A stretch of 64,000 bases of DNA from Stutzerimonas decontaminans (GCF_000661915.1 NZ_CP007509.1:2683501-2747500), one strand, 5' to 3'; counted from the first letter of the stretch, positions 9,944 through 19,092 are shown. The notes: generated by a model from the sequence alone, not told the origin. A program made the numbers and translations.

Positions 9944-11569
9944 TCAGATCCGGAACTTTTGCACCACTTCGTTCAGCCCGATAGCCAAGCGCGCCAGCTC
10001 CTGGCTTGCCGCGCTGGTCTGATTTGCCCCGGCCGAAGACTGCAGCGACAGGTCACGGATGTTGACCAGATTCCGGTCCACCTCACGGGCGACCTGGGCC
10101 TGCTCTTCTGAGGCACTGGCGATCACCAGGTTGCGCTCGCTGATCTGGCTGATCGCGGCTGTGATGCCGTCGAGCGCCTCACCGGCAGCCCGTGCCATGT
10201 CCAGCGTAGTACGCGCCCGCTCGTTGCTGACGTGCATCGCGCTCACCGCCTTGTCGGTACCCTGATGAACGCTGCCGATCATCTGCTCGATCTCACCCGT
10301 GGACTGCTGGGTACGATGCGCCAGTGCACGCACCTCGTCCGCGACAACCGCGAAGCCGCGCCCGGCATCGCCAGCCCGGGCCGCCTCGATCGCGGCGTTC
10401 AGCGCGAGCAGATTGGTTTGCTCGGCAATCGAGCGGATCACTTCCAGCACCTTGCTGATGTCTCGCACCTGACCGGCCAGATGTTCAACTTCACCTGCGG
10501 TATTGGTCACGTCGCTTGCCAGGAGATTAATGGACTCGACTGTCTGCATGACCTGCTTACGCCCGCGTTGCGCGATGTCGCTGGAGTCCTGCGAAGCTTC
10601 AGACGTAGCCACCGCGTTACGTGCGACTTCGTCTACGGCTGCGGTCATCTCATTCACGGCAGCGGCCGCTTGTTCGATCTCGTGGTTCTGCTGATGCAAG
10701 CCGCGCGTCGAATCCTCGGTAACCGCGTTGAGTTCCTCGGCTGCCGAAGCGAGTTGATTGGACGACTCGGCAATGCCCTGAATGGTCCCGCGCAAGCTAC
10801 CTTGCATCGTTTTGAGCGAGCTCAACAGACGAGCCGGCTCATCCTTACCTTCCACGATGAATTCGCCGGTCAGATCACCAGCTGCTATGCGCTCGGCTAC
10901 CGAAACGGCAGTACTCAGCGGGCCGACGACGCTGCGGGTGAACACCCAAGCAAGCGTTACGGTAATGCCAGCGGCAAGCACCAGCGTGGCCACCACCCAG
11001 CTGAACGCCGTGTCGTATTGCGCGGACGCACGCTCCGCGGCCCGACCGGCCTCCTCACTATTGATGGCTAGCAGCTGGTTCAACGAAGCGGTCACAGTGT
11101 CGGCGTGCTCATTGATTGCACCGTTCACGACCGCCACCGCCTGTGCGTGATCGCCGCCGAGCACATGCTTCATGACGCTCTGCTGGGCAAGCAGATACTG
11201 ATCGAAGCTCTGCTTGAAGCGCTGATAGGACGCCTTCTCCTCCGGGGTGGTTATAAGCTCAGCGTACAAGGCATCGCGTTGAACCACCTCGGTTAGCAGC
11301 TGAGTCAGCCGCTGGGCCCGGTCTTGCACCATCTGAGGGTCTTCAGCCAGCGCTAGCCGCAAGGTGTTAGCCCGGATACGCATCACGGTCACGTTCAGCT
11401 CGCTGAGTGCCATGATGCTGGGCAGCCAGTTCTCGTCGACCTCCCTGCTTTCCTCGCGCATGTTGGCCATCTGCTTTAGCGCGAAAATCCCTAGAAACAG
11501 GACCAATAGCCCGATTAGGCCGAAGCCGAGGGCGGAACGTTTGCCGATCGTAAGGGTGCGTACGGACAT
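9944..11569 (-). CDS. Methyl-accepting chemotaxis protein (second of a tandem pair)
   Basis: A 541-residue chemoreceptor built like its neighbour: membrane helix (about 12-32), four-helix-type periplasmic sensor, second membrane helix, HAMP and signalling domain. From about residue 260 onward it differs from the neighbour by only scattered substitutions, whereas the sensor domain is clearly different. I chose the ATG at 11569 ([11 protein letters not shown]) because AAGGT precedes it and the basic N-terminus fits a membrane anchor; an in-frame ATG at 11605 adds 12 residues. A good FliA-type promoter lies at 11625-11651, which agrees only with the shorter form, since the longer one would leave a leader of under 20 bases. 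Confidence 0.93.
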   Translation of the reverse strand: MSVRTLTIGKRSALGFGLIGLLVLFLGIFALKQMANMREESREVDENWLPSIMALSELNVTVMRIRANTLRLALAEDPQMVQDRAQRLTQLLTEVVQRDALYAELITTPEEKASYQRFKQSFDQYLLAQQSVMKHVLGGDHAQAVAVVNGAINEHADTVTASLNQLLAINSEEAGRAAERASAQYDTAFSWVVATLVLAAGITVTLAWVFTRSVVGPLSTAVSVAERIAAGDLTGEFIVEGKDEPARLLSSLKTMQGSLRGTIQGIAESSNQLASAAEELNAVTEDSTRGLHQQNHEIEQAAAAVNEMTAAVDEVARNAVATSEASQDSSDIAQRGRKQVMQTVESINLLASDVTNTAGEVEHLAGQVRDISKVLEVIRSIAEQTNLLALNAAIEAARAGDAGRGFAVVADEVRALAHRTQQSTGEIEQMIGSVHQGTDKAVSAMHVSNERARTTLDMARAAGEALDGITAAISQISERNLVIASASEEQAQVAREVDRNLVNIRDLSLQSSAGANQTSAASQELARLAIGLNEVVQKFRI

Positions 11570-11624
11570 GGGCTTACCTTCTCCATGAAAATGAAACGAC
11601 GTCACATACCGTGACTTGCTTCAC

Positions 11625-11651
11625 TTATCGGAGGCAGAACCACCCACTTGA
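11625..11651 (-). promoter_or_regulatory. FliA (sigma-28) promoter of the second chemoreceptor gene
   Basis: On the minus strand TCAA-N15-TCCGATAA ends 56 bp before the ATG. Seven of eight -10 bases match the GCCGATAA consensus and the spacing is exactly the 15 bp seen at fliC. Confidence 0.7.
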
Positions 11652-11725
11652 ATCTTGACGTCAAATTAACGATGCATACCGACTAACGGTCCCGAAGGCC
11701 ATCATTCAAGCCGCTAGGGCCATCA

Positions 11726-12193
11726 TCATTCGCTCACCTGAAACGTCTGTTCGGCCAGTTTGCGGTCACCTTGGAACACCAGCAGCCGCCATTCCCCAGT
11801 GACCACCTCATGGGGCTCCGTGAACTCGAAGGCCATTACATCGGTTTCCGCGTCGGGCACCAGGCCCTGCACCACTTCGAACTTGTCGTGGCGCTTGCCA
11901 TCAGGTGTGACTACCCCAGGTGTCAGGTACAGCAAGGTCAGCGGCGTGTCTGCCTCGCGCTTGCCAACCAGGCGATAGCGCATCCCAAACTTGCTACCTA
12001 GGCGCGCGGGCACTTCGGTGGTCTGACGAATCGGCTGGTCGCGCCGGCTTAACACGCGCTCGCCGGGTTGAAAATCTTCCTTGAGGGTTTCGAAGATGCC
12101 GTACTCGACCGGCCCCACTACCTCAACCTGCGCCTGCGCCGGCACACACACGGTGAATAACGTGGCGACCAGCGACCAACGAGCGAACGTCAT
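11726..12193 (-). CDS. Exported DUF3859-type protein
   Basis: A 155-residue protein with a clear signal peptide (basic start, hydrophobic core, cleavage near AQA at residues 20-22). The mature part, rich in beta-strand-like segments (VEVVGPVEYGIF, RVLSRRDQPI, EWRLLVFQGDRKLAEQTF), resembles DUF3859 proteins of unknown function. The start is well supported by AAGGAG 6 bp upstream. It follows the amidohydrolase gene on the same strand by 64 bp and may be cotranscribed with it. I do not know its role; it probably acts in the periplasm. Confidence 0.75.
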   Translation of the reverse strand: MTFARWSLVATLFTVCVPAQAQVEVVGPVEYGIFETLKEDFQPGERVLSRRDQPIRQTTEVPARLGSKFGMRYRLVGKREADTPLTLLYLTPGVVTPDGKRHDKFEVVQGLVPDAETDVMAFEFTEPHEVVTGEWRLLVFQGDRKLAEQTFQVSE

Positions 12194-12257
12194 GACCTGC
12201 TCCTTCCAATCTGCGAAGCCGGCAGGTTATGACGTGACGATTACAGCCTGATGACGC

Positions 12258-13283
12258 TTAGCGCAGCTCGTCCTGACGCTTGCTTGGCAATAGCGCGAGA
12301 AAGTTGTCCCGCGCTATGCCTCGCGCCACATCTTCAGGCAGCGCATCGAGAAATGGCGCGAAGGCATGCATGCCGGTGGCAAGATTCTCGAAACGGCCCA
12401 CCACATCGGAACCGATCACGAAACGTGTCGGATGCCGCTTCGCTAACGCTACCCACTTCGGATCAGGCTTGTCCTGTTCGTCCAGCAGATAGGGTTTGAG
12501 CATCGTCCAGGACAGATCGATGTACAGGTTCGGGTAATCATCGAGCAGTCGACTGACAGTCTCATGCAGGAAGGTCAGCTTTTCCTGATGACGATGCAAT
12601 TCCATGCTGGTACCGGCATGCGCCCAGATGAACCGCGTATGCGGATGGTTGCGCAGCGGTTCCTCCAGCTCGACAAGGTACAGCGGATTGCGCTCGCGCT
12701 TGGAGGTGATGTTGGAATGCAGCATCACCGGCAGGTCGAATTCGGCGGCCAGGTGATAGACCCTGGCCAACGCCTCGTTGTTGGCGCGCGGCGTGTCACC
12801 CTCGGTCAACGCGGTGACATCGTCATGGCGGGTGAAAATCTCACCCAACCCCTGCCAGAGCCCCGGGTGCAGCTCTAGCATGCGGCGGATATGCGCATCG
12901 GCGTTCTTGTCGTTGGGGTTGAAGCCGGAAAGAAACGGATGGAAACGCTTGCGCCGCTTGTCATCCAGCTCCTCGAGAGCCGCGGCGACCAGCACGTCGG
13001 TGGCGCTGTACCAGTACACCGGGGCATCGTCACCCGCGTAGTAGCGCGGGCGTTTGGGCTCGTTTTCATGCCATTTCTTCGCCACGGGGATGCCGCTGAT
13101 CATCACGTGATCGATCCCGCCAGCGTCCATGGCCTCCAGCAACTTCTGCATGCCATCGGTTTCCTGGAAGAAGTCGACGTAGTGCAAATGCGCATCGCTG
13201 TAGCGGTACTCGCGCGTTTCCGCTCCAGCGACCGGCGCGAGCAAGAAAAGAGCAGCAAGTGAAAAAACTCTGGAAATGTTCAA
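12258..13283 (-). CDS. Exported amidohydrolase-family metal-dependent hydrolase (TTG start)
   Basis: A 341-residue protein with a signal peptide (about residues 1-21, ending PVAGA) and an amidohydrolase-2-type TIM barrel. Metal-binding positions are suggested by DAHLHY near the mature N-terminus, VMLHSN, FIWAHAGTS and the C-terminal IGSDVVG. I place the start at a TTG at 13283 because GGAGG stands 7 bp upstream and the TTG gives a clean signal peptide. The ATG at 13328 would prepend 15 residues with no ribosome site and spoil it. The substrate is unknown. Export is unusual for this family, whose members are mostly cytoplasmic. Confidence 0.8.
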   Translation of the reverse strand: MNISRVFSLAALFLLAPVAGAETREYRYSDAHLHYVDFFQETDGMQKLLEAMDAGGIDHVMISGIPVAKKWHENEPKRPRYYAGDDAPVYWYSATDVLVAAALEELDDKRRKRFHPFLSGFNPNDKNADAHIRRMLELHPGLWQGLGEIFTRHDDVTALTEGDTPRANNEALARVYHLAAEFDLPVMLHSNITSKRERNPLYLVELEEPLRNHPHTRFIWAHAGTSMELHRHQEKLTFLHETVSRLLDDYPNLYIDLSWTMLKPYLLDEQDKPDPKWVALAKRHPTRFVIGSDVVGRFENLATGMHAFAPFLDALPEDVARGIARDNFLALLPSKRQDELR

Positions 13284-13391
13284 AGCACGGTCCTCCTGAC
13301 AGCCAGCGAGTAGACCGCCGGTACCCATGACCGTTCAGCTTTGCCAGTTGCGCGGCCCCGCTGCGGGCTGCTCACCATACCCCCCACCGTA

Positions 13392-13405
13392 TTGATTGGA
13401 ATCAA
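13392..13405. promoter_or_regulatory. Anr/FNR box between the amidohydrolase and osmC genes
   Basis: TTGAT-TGGA-ATCAA is a perfect TTGAT-N4-ATCAA site. Its centre lies 41-42 bp upstream of the start point expected from a TAGTAT hexamer at 13428-13433, which is the class II activator position for the plus-strand osmC gene. It lies about 109 bp from the amidohydrolase start on the other side. Confidence 0.65.
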
Positions 13406-13505
13406 AGCGGGGATACCGTGACGACACTAGTATCGCGTCAATCAAGCGCGCAGCCTGCGCCTGGCTACGCGCAATAATTCTCTGATGCAGCAAAAGGAAC
13501 ATCGC

Positions 13506-13940
13506 ATGGCAATGAAAACCATCAGCGCACGTGGAGAGATGAACGCCGGAATGGCGATCGTGGTGGAGTGCGGCAATCATCGTCTGACGATGGACCAGCC
13601 GAAAAACGCAGCAGGACAGGATCTAGGACCAACCCCTCTGGAGGCCATCCTGGCGGCTGTGGCCGGATGTTTCGGTACCATCGGCCGTTTCATCGCCCAT
13701 CAGCAGAAGATCGAACTGCGCGGCATGCGCTTTGAGCTGGAGGCCGATTACGATCCCGCTGGCCTGTTGGGCCGCGATCCGGATGTACGCCCCGGCTTTC
13801 AGGAGCTGCGGGTGAAGGTCGAGATCGACGCCGATCTGGACCAGGCCGGCAAGCAGGCGCTTCTCGAACAGATCGAAAAACGCTGTCCGGTGGCTGATAA
13901 CCTTACCCATGGCACGCGCTTGGTCAGCGTGCTGCTCTGA
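13506..13940 (+). CDS. OsmC/Ohr-family protein
   Basis: A 144-residue OsmC-fold protein. The two redox cysteines that reduce organic hydroperoxides in this family are present as Cys55 (AVAGCFGTIG) and Cys127 (EKRCPVADNL). The start ATG at 13506 has AAGGA 7 bp upstream; an in-frame ATG at 13485 lacks one. The overall shape is closer to the general OsmC/YhfA-type group than to Ohr. The perfect Anr box upstream suggests low-oxygen control, and the gene ends at a strong terminator shared with htpG. Confidence 0.85.
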   Translation: MAMKTISARGEMNAGMAIVVECGNHRLTMDQPKNAAGQDLGPTPLEAILAAVAGCFGTIGRFIAHQQKIELRGMRFELEADYDPAGLLGRDPDVRPGFQELRVKVEIDADLDQAGKQALLEQIEKRCPVADNLTHGTRLVSVLL

Positions 13941-13949
13941 GCAAGACAA

Positions 13950-13984
13950 ACGAAAACGGCCCGTCTAAAACGGGCCGTTTTCGT
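13950..13984. terminator. Bidirectional terminator between osmC and htpG
   Basis: A 15-bp perfect stem (13950-13964 with 13970-13984), a 5-nt loop and T runs within both arms serve the two convergent genes. Confidence 0.88.
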
Positions 13985-13999
13985 TACACAGGTTACGGA

Positions 14000-15904
14000 T
14001 CAGGCTGAGAGCTCGACCAGCAACTTGTTCAGGCGCTGCACATACGCAGCCGGATCCTTGAGGCTGTCTCCCGCCGCGAGTGCGGCTTGGTCGAACAGGA
14101 TGTGCGAAAGGTCGGCAAAGCGATCCTCATCCGGCTCGGCATCCAGCTTTTCGATCAGCGGATGCTGCGGGTTGATTTCGAAGATCGGTTTGGATTCCGG
14201 CACCTTCTGCCCGCTCGCCTCGAGAATCTGACGCATCTGCAGGCCAAGATCCTGTTCGCCGATCGCAAGGATTGCCGGTGAATCGGTCAGGCGGTGGGAA
14301 ACCCGCACCTCGGCGACTTCGTCACCCAGTGCGCCCTTCAGACGCTCGATCAGGCCTTCCTTGGACTTGGCGATTTCTTCCTGAGCCTTCTTGTCCTCTT
14401 CGGAATCCAGTTTGCCCAGGTCCAGATCGCCGCGTGCGACATCGGCGAACTGCTTGCCGTCAAAGTCGGTGAGGTAGCTCATCAGCCACTCGTCAATGCG
14501 ATCGGTCAGCAGCAGCACCTCGATGCCCTTCTTGCGGAACACCTCCAGGTGCGGACTGTTCTTGACCTGCGCGTAGCTCTCGCCGGTGAGGAAGTAGATC
14601 TTGTCCTGGCCTTCCTTCATGCGGCCGAGGTAATCGGCCAGCGAAACCGACTGCTCACCCGAGGCGTCGTTGGTGGAAGCAAAGCGCAGCAGGCCGGCGA
14701 TCTTCTCCTTGTTGGCGAAGTCTTCCGCCGGGCCTTCCTTGAGCACCTGGCCGAACTGCTTCCAGAAGTTCTTGTAATCCTCGGGCTTGTCCTTGGCCAG
14801 TTTCTCCAGCATGTCGAGCACACGCTTGGTCAGCGCCGACTTCATCGAATCGATGACCGGATCCTTCTGCAGAATCTCGCGGGACACGTTCAGCGACAGG
14901 TCGTTGGAGTCCACCACACCCTTGATGAAGCGCAGATAGAGCGGCAGGAACTCATCGGCCTGATCCATGATGAACACGCGCTGGACGTAGAGCTTCAGGC
15001 CCTTGGGTGCCTCGCGGTGATACAGATCGAACGGCGCACGTCCAGGCACATAGAGCAGCGAGGTGTACTCCAACTTGCCCTCGACCTTGTTGTGGCTCCA
15101 GGACAGCGGATTGTCGAAGTCGTGGGCGACGTGCTTGTAGAACTCCTGATACTCCTCGTCCTTCACCTCGGTGCGCGGACGAGTCCAGAGTGCACTGGCG
15201 CGGTTGACCGTCTCCCACTCGGGTTCGGTCGGCTTGTCCTGTTCCTCGCCATGGAACTCCTTCGGCAACTCGATGGGCAGGGCGATGTGGTCGGAGTACT
15301 TCTTGACGATGTTGCGCAGGCGCCAGCCATCGGCGAACTCTTCCTCGCCGTTTTTCAGGTGCAGGACGATACGAGTACCGCGCTCGGCCTTTTCGACCGT
15401 GGCAACTTCGAACTCGCCCTCGCCTGCCGAGGACCAGTGCACGCCTTCGCTGGCTGGCGTGCCGGCGCGGCGGCTGTAGACATCAACCTTGTCGGCGACG
15501 ATGAAGGCGGAATAGAAACCCACACCGAACTGACCGATCAGGTGCGAATCCTTCTTCTGGTCGCCAGAGAGATTCTTCAGGAAGTCGGCAGTACCAGACT
15601 TGGCGATGGTGCCCAGATGCGCAATCACGTCATCGCGGTTCATGCCGATGCCGTTGTCTTCCAGCGTGACGGTCTTGGCGTCCTTGTCAAAGCTGAGGCG
15701 GATCTTCAGATCGGCACCGCCCTCGAGCAACTCCGGCTTGGCCAGCGCTTCGAAGCGCAGCTTGTCAGCGGCATCGGAGGCGTTGGAAATAAGCTCGCGA
15801 AGGAAGATTTCCTTGTTGGAATACAGCGAATGGATCATCAGATGAAGCAGCTGCTTCACTTCGGTCTGGAAGCCCAGGGTTTCTTTTTGAGTCTCCACAC
15901 TCAT
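14000..15904 (-). CDS. htpG: Hsp90-family chaperone HtpG
   Basis: A cytoplasmic ATP-dependent chaperone of 634 residues, the normal bacterial length. The GHKL ATPase domain is N-terminal, with [18 protein letters not shown] (the conserved Glu/Asn of the ATP site), [14 protein letters not shown] and [10 protein letters not shown] in order. The middle domain has [10 protein letters not shown], and a C-terminal dimerisation domain follows. The ATG is preceded by GGAG at 10 bp. A near-perfect sigma-32 promoter 59-86 bp upstream shows heat-shock control. The gene ends at a bidirectional terminator. Confidence 0.98.
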   Translation of the reverse strand: MSVETQKETLGFQTEVKQLLHLMIHSLYSNKEIFLRELISNASDAADKLRFEALAKPELLEGGADLKIRLSFDKDAKTVTLEDNGIGMNRDDVIAHLGTIAKSGTADFLKNLSGDQKKDSHLIGQFGVGFYSAFIVADKVDVYSRRAGTPASEGVHWSSAGEGEFEVATVEKAERGTRIVLHLKNGEEEFADGWRLRNIVKKYSDHIALPIELPKEFHGEEQDKPTEPEWETVNRASALWTRPRTEVKDEEYQEFYKHVAHDFDNPLSWSHNKVEGKLEYTSLLYVPGRAPFDLYHREAPKGLKLYVQRVFIMDQADEFLPLYLRFIKGVVDSNDLSLNVSREILQKDPVIDSMKSALTKRVLDMLEKLAKDKPEDYKNFWKQFGQVLKEGPAEDFANKEKIAGLLRFASTNDASGEQSVSLADYLGRMKEGQDKIYFLTGESYAQVKNSPHLEVFRKKGIEVLLLTDRIDEWLMSYLTDFDGKQFADVARGDLDLGKLDSEEDKKAQEEIAKSKEGLIERLKGALGDEVAEVRVSHRLTDSPAILAIGEQDLGLQMRQILEASGQKVPESKPIFEINPQHPLIEKLDAEPDEDRFADLSHILFDQAALAAGDSLKDPAAYVQRLNKLLVELSA

Positions 15905-15962
15905 CGTCTACAAACTCCACATCATCGTAATGGCACGGACCGCGGCTGCGGCGATGTCTGGC

Positions 15963-15990
15963 AGATGGGGGCTAGACGATGGATTTCAAG
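15963..15990 (-). promoter_or_regulatory. htpG: Heat-shock (sigma-32) promoter of htpG
   Basis: On the minus strand CTTGAAA-N13-CCCCATCT matches the RpoH consensus CTTGAAA-N11-16-CCCCATNT at every defined base. It lies 59 bp before the start codon. Confidence 0.9.
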
Positions 15991-15993
15991 GGT

Positions 15994-16017
15994 GACCGAC
16001 GCAGCACGGCGTCGGTC
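15994..16017 (-). terminator. Hairpin between the unknown membrane protein gene and htpG
   Basis: GACCGACGC at 15994-16002 pairs perfectly with GCGTCGGTC at 16009-16017 (9 bp, 6-nt loop). It begins 9 bp after the upstream gene's stop and lies just before the htpG promoter. There is no T-tract. Confidence 0.55.
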
Positions 16018-16025
16018 CGGACACC

Positions 16026-17264
16026 TCACGGCTCGACAAGCTCGAGCAGAACGATCTCGCCAGGAGCCAGATTGTAGGTAGCCTCGCCCGGCCCGCGGAT
16101 GACCCGCCGGATAATCAGATTGCCTTCACTGTCGAGGCCGGCGAAGCGTCCTTCGGCGACTCCGCCGCGCTCGGTATGCGCGCGCATAAGCAGGTGTTGG
16201 TAGCGCCCGGGATTACGCAGCACCTGCTCCATCGAGAAGCGCAAACGCCGATCCAGGCGGCTTGGCGGTGGTTCGGCAACCACTGGTTCAGGCACATTGC
16301 GCGCGGCCGCGACCGCCTCGACCGGCTCAGCCAGCGGTGGATAATCGTCGCCCTTCACCTGCCAGCCCTGCTCGCTCTTGCCCAGGCGCAGCGTGAAGGT
16401 CTGTTGCTCGCCTCTGACCTTGGCTTGAACTTCCAGCTCCAGCTCATCGGCCGGCAGGGTAAACGACGGCATGCTTTCCAGGATCACCTCGCGGCTCGCA
16501 TGCCGGCGCTGCAAGTAATCTTCGATCACGAAAGCGATGGTATCGCGCGAGTCGTGGCGACGATCAACCTGACCGTTCTGGTAGCGAAGACGGTCGCTGT
16601 ACAGCTCGACGACGCCTGTCAGGCTGGTTTCGAACTGCGGTGGCAGCACTAGATGGAAGTCACCGCGCAGCTTGTTCGGGGCGACTGGCTGCAGGTCAAG
16701 GTGCAACGTATAGCCGCGATCTAGGCGGCGCGTTTCGGGCAGTTCCTGATCAGGGCTCAGCCAGGCGATCTCGACTTCAGGCAAGGCTCCGACGTCATCG
16801 GGAAGTACATCGACACGTAGCGCGCCTTCGAAGCGCTGGGGCAGACGGATGGTGACTTCCTGGCGGGCAAAGAAGCCTTGGCCTTCGCGCAGGGTCAGCA
16901 CGCCATTGATGACCTCACCCTGTTGCGGCGTGAACTCGCGGCCGTTCAGCTTCCCGCGTACACCCATGGCCAGGTCGGGCTGTACCTGGGTTGGCAGCCA
17001 GCGCAGGCTGAAGATCGCCTCCAACCGCTCTGCATCACGACTGGCCAGCAATGACAGCCCCACAATCAGGGGGATGACGCCCAGGCAGGACAGGATCAGC
17101 GCCTTACGCGCCACACGCCAGTGGCTGAACACGAATGCCAGCGTCAACGGAGGCAGCAGGCTGCCAAGGCCCCACAGCAGGCTTGTCGCAAACGCCTGGC
17201 TGATCAGCCAGATGAAACCGGCGAGAATTAATAGCAGGCCGCCAAGTATCAACAGTGCTTCCAT
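16026..17264 (-). CDS. Membrane protein of unknown function
   Basis: A 412-residue protein I cannot assign. It begins with three or so hydrophobic helices (about residues 3-20, 22-46 and 54-74), then has a soluble part of over 300 residues. That part contains two beta-rich stretches (about 95-290), a proline/alanine-rich linker near 320-345 and a C-terminal segment ending in NLAPGEIVLLELVEP. The ATG at 17264 has AAGGA 7 bp upstream; the open frame extends back to 17399 with no ribosome site. The gene occupies a conserved place next to htpG in Pseudomonas, and similar proteins have sometimes been labelled transporter or permease without visible support here. Confidence 0.75.
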   Translation of the reverse strand: MEALLILGGLLLILAGFIWLISQAFATSLLWGLGSLLPPLTLAFVFSHWRVARKALILSCLGVIPLIVGLSLLASRDAERLEAIFSLRWLPTQVQPDLAMGVRGKLNGREFTPQQGEVINGVLTLREGQGFFARQEVTIRLPQRFEGALRVDVLPDDVGALPEVEIAWLSPDQELPETRRLDRGYTLHLDLQPVAPNKLRGDFHLVLPPQFETSLTGVVELYSDRLRYQNGQVDRRHDSRDTIAFVIEDYLQRRHASREVILESMPSFTLPADELELEVQAKVRGEQQTFTLRLGKSEQGWQVKGDDYPPLAEPVEAVAAARNVPEPVVAEPPPSRLDRRLRFSMEQVLRNPGRYQHLLMRAHTERGGVAEGRFAGLDSEGNLIIRRVIRGPGEATYNLAPGEIVLLELVEP

Positions 17265-17332
17265 TCGAGTTCCTTCACGCAATCGCATAGGGGTAACGGC
17301 GCACACCGCAACGCCACCCCATGACGAAAGCG

Positions 17333-17776
17333 TCAGGGCTCGTCGATCTTGAAATGGCAGCGGGCGGTGGCGATGGGCTCGGCCTGATGGGTCTGCCAAG
17401 CCGTGATCGCGACGTTGGCGACCCTACGACCCTGACGCCAGACCTGGCAGGCGGCAAAGGTGTCACGATAGTGACCGGCGCGCAGATAATCTATCGAGAA
17501 GTCGATGATTTTGGGCAAATGTGGCGCCCCCATGAACATCAGCAGATGCAGCAGCGCCGCGTGTTCCATGAAGCCCGCAATGACTCCGCCGTGAATGGCC
17601 GGCAGCGGATTGCCGATGTTGTCCTCGCTCTGCGGCAGCCGGAAAACCATCTCGTCGCCCAGCCGCAAGCATTCGATACCTATCAGCTTGGCGTACGGCA
17701 CCAACTTGATCAGCGAGTCGTAATCGTTGCTGGCATGCGCTTCGCGCACCAGTTCGTTGAGGTTCAGTGTGCTCAT
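17333..17776 (-). CDS. Hotdog-fold thioesterase (PaaI type), downstream member of a pair
   Basis: A 147-residue hotdog thioesterase, probably hydrolysing an acyl- or aryl-CoA. The central helix motif GNPLPAIHGGVIAGFMEHAA carries the His-Gly-Gly turn and the acidic residue typical of the PaaI group. Its ATG overlaps the stop codon of the upstream thioesterase gene (ATGA), so the two are translationally coupled. They share the fold but little sequence, so they may form a heteromer or act on different thioesters. No substrate can be read from context. Confidence 0.85.
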   Translation of the reverse strand: MSTLNLNELVREAHASNDYDSLIKLVPYAKLIGIECLRLGDEMVFRLPQSEDNIGNPLPAIHGGVIAGFMEHAALLHLLMFMGAPHLPKIIDFSIDYLRAGHYRDTFAACQVWRQGRRVANVAITAWQTHQAEPIATARCHFKIDEP

Positions 17777-18234
17777 GCCGCGCCATCCTTGCTGAACACG
17801 CCCTGAGTGGCCTTGCCCATACGCATGAAGGTGCCCACTACATGAGCGATTGGCTCGTTGATGTCACGCTGGTAGGCAACGCCGCGGGTGAATATCACCG
17901 TTGGCGTAACGCGGTAACACTCGGCGAAGCCAAAAATATCGTGACCCGCTTCCGCCGGGTGCATGTAGTCGATACGCAGATCAAGCGTCGGGCAAACCTC
18001 CAGCTCCGGCAACGCGCAGGCGGTGGAGATTCCGCAAGTGGTGTCCATCAGCGTGGTGATCGCGCCACCATGAACGCCTCCGGTTTCCGGATTACCGATA
18101 ATCTTCTCGCTGTACGGAAGGCGCAGCGTGAGCCCCCTGCTGTCGGCATGTTCGACGCTTAGGCCCAGTACCTGACAATGCCGCAGGAAGGACAGGAAGC
18201 GCTGGGTGCGCTCGAGTATCTGGCTATCGCTCAT
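17773..18234 (-). CDS. Hotdog-fold thioesterase (PaaI type), upstream member of a pair
   Basis: A 153-residue PaaI-type thioesterase with the motif GNPETGGVHGGAITTLMDTTCG, where the Asp of LMDTT sits at the usual catalytic position. I take the ATG at 18234 (MSDSQILERTQ), which has a weak GAGA site; the ATG at 18267 has none and adds 11 unlike residues. It overlaps the next thioesterase by four bases. Confidence 0.83.
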   Translation of the reverse strand: MSDSQILERTQRFLSFLRHCQVLGLSVEHADSRGLTLRLPYSEKIIGNPETGGVHGGAITTLMDTTCGISTACALPELEVCPTLDLRIDYMHPAEAGHDIFGFAECYRVTPTVIFTRGVAYQRDINEPIAHVVGTFMRMGKATQGVFSKDGAA

Positions 18235-18292
18235 TCGAGTTCTCGGGGATTGAAACAAGCCGCGCATGATACCGTCTTGCCACCTACCGTCC

Positions 18293-19018
18293 CTACTCCT
18301 TGGGCATTTCGGCCGGGGAAGTTGGCGTGAATACCATTACCCCAAGCACGTCCGAGTGGAATTCACGGCGGTAGAGAATCAGTACCACGCCGGTGGTGAC
18401 CGCCATGAAGAACCATGGGTGGACGAACCAGGCCAACGTCGCCATGCCGAAGTAGTAGGCCCGCAGGCCGAAGTTGAACTGGTTGGCCGCCATGGAAAGG
18501 ACCCGCGCTGCGCGCTCGGCAAAAGCCTTGCGCTCCTGGTCGCTGACATTGCGCTCCCCTACCATCGGCGCCGACGCCACCAGTACCGCGGCAAAGTTGT
18601 ACTGGCGCATGCACCAACTGAAGGTGAAGAACGCATAAACGAAGACGACGGCCAGGCACAGCAGTTTGATCTCCGACAGCCCGCGACTGACCGGCTGCGC
18701 GAACGGCAGATCGGCGAGCAGCGACACCGCGCGCTCCGACGCCCCCAGCGCGGTCAGGATACCGGCGAGAATGATCAGCGTACTGGATGCAAAGAAGGAG
18801 GCGTTGCGCTCCAGATTGCCGATCACGTTGGCATCGGCGATGCGGTTGTCGCGCAGCAGCAGGCGTTGCATCCAGTCCTGTCGATACAAGTGCAACACGC
18901 TGGCGAGGCAGGCGGTGTCGCGGCCGCGCCATCCCGCGTAGCGGGTGTATCCGACCCAGCAGACGACAAACCAGAGTACAGCGATCAGATGCGGCAGGTT
19001 TGAATCAGATAACGTCAT
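18293..19018 (-). CDS. DUF599 integral membrane protein
   Basis: A 241-residue protein with four hydrophobic segments (about residues 8-26, 72-90, 115-137 and 190-215), matching the DUF599 family of unknown function. The start has GAGGG 6 bp upstream. It heads a minus-strand run with the two thioesterases and the unknown membrane protein, with gaps of 58 and 68 bp. Confidence 0.8.
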   Translation of the reverse strand: MTLSDSNLPHLIAVLWFVVCWVGYTRYAGWRGRDTACLASVLHLYRQDWMQRLLLRDNRIADANVIGNLERNASFFASSTLIILAGILTALGASERAVSLLADLPFAQPVSRGLSEIKLLCLAVVFVYAFFTFSWCMRQYNFAAVLVASAPMVGERNVSDQERKAFAERAARVLSMAANQFNFGLRAYYFGMATLAWFVHPWFFMAVTTGVVLILYRREFHSDVLGVMVFTPTSPAEMPKE

Positions 19019-19092
19019 GGTGCGCCCTCGGAAACTACGCGGGATTATAGCCAGCCACCTCGACGCTAACGCGGTGCTAGCCGCAGCACGGA

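Noticed and set aside
14294..16081. 595-codon open frame antisense to htpG
   Set aside because: Mirror of htpG, crosses its promoter and stop; not supported.
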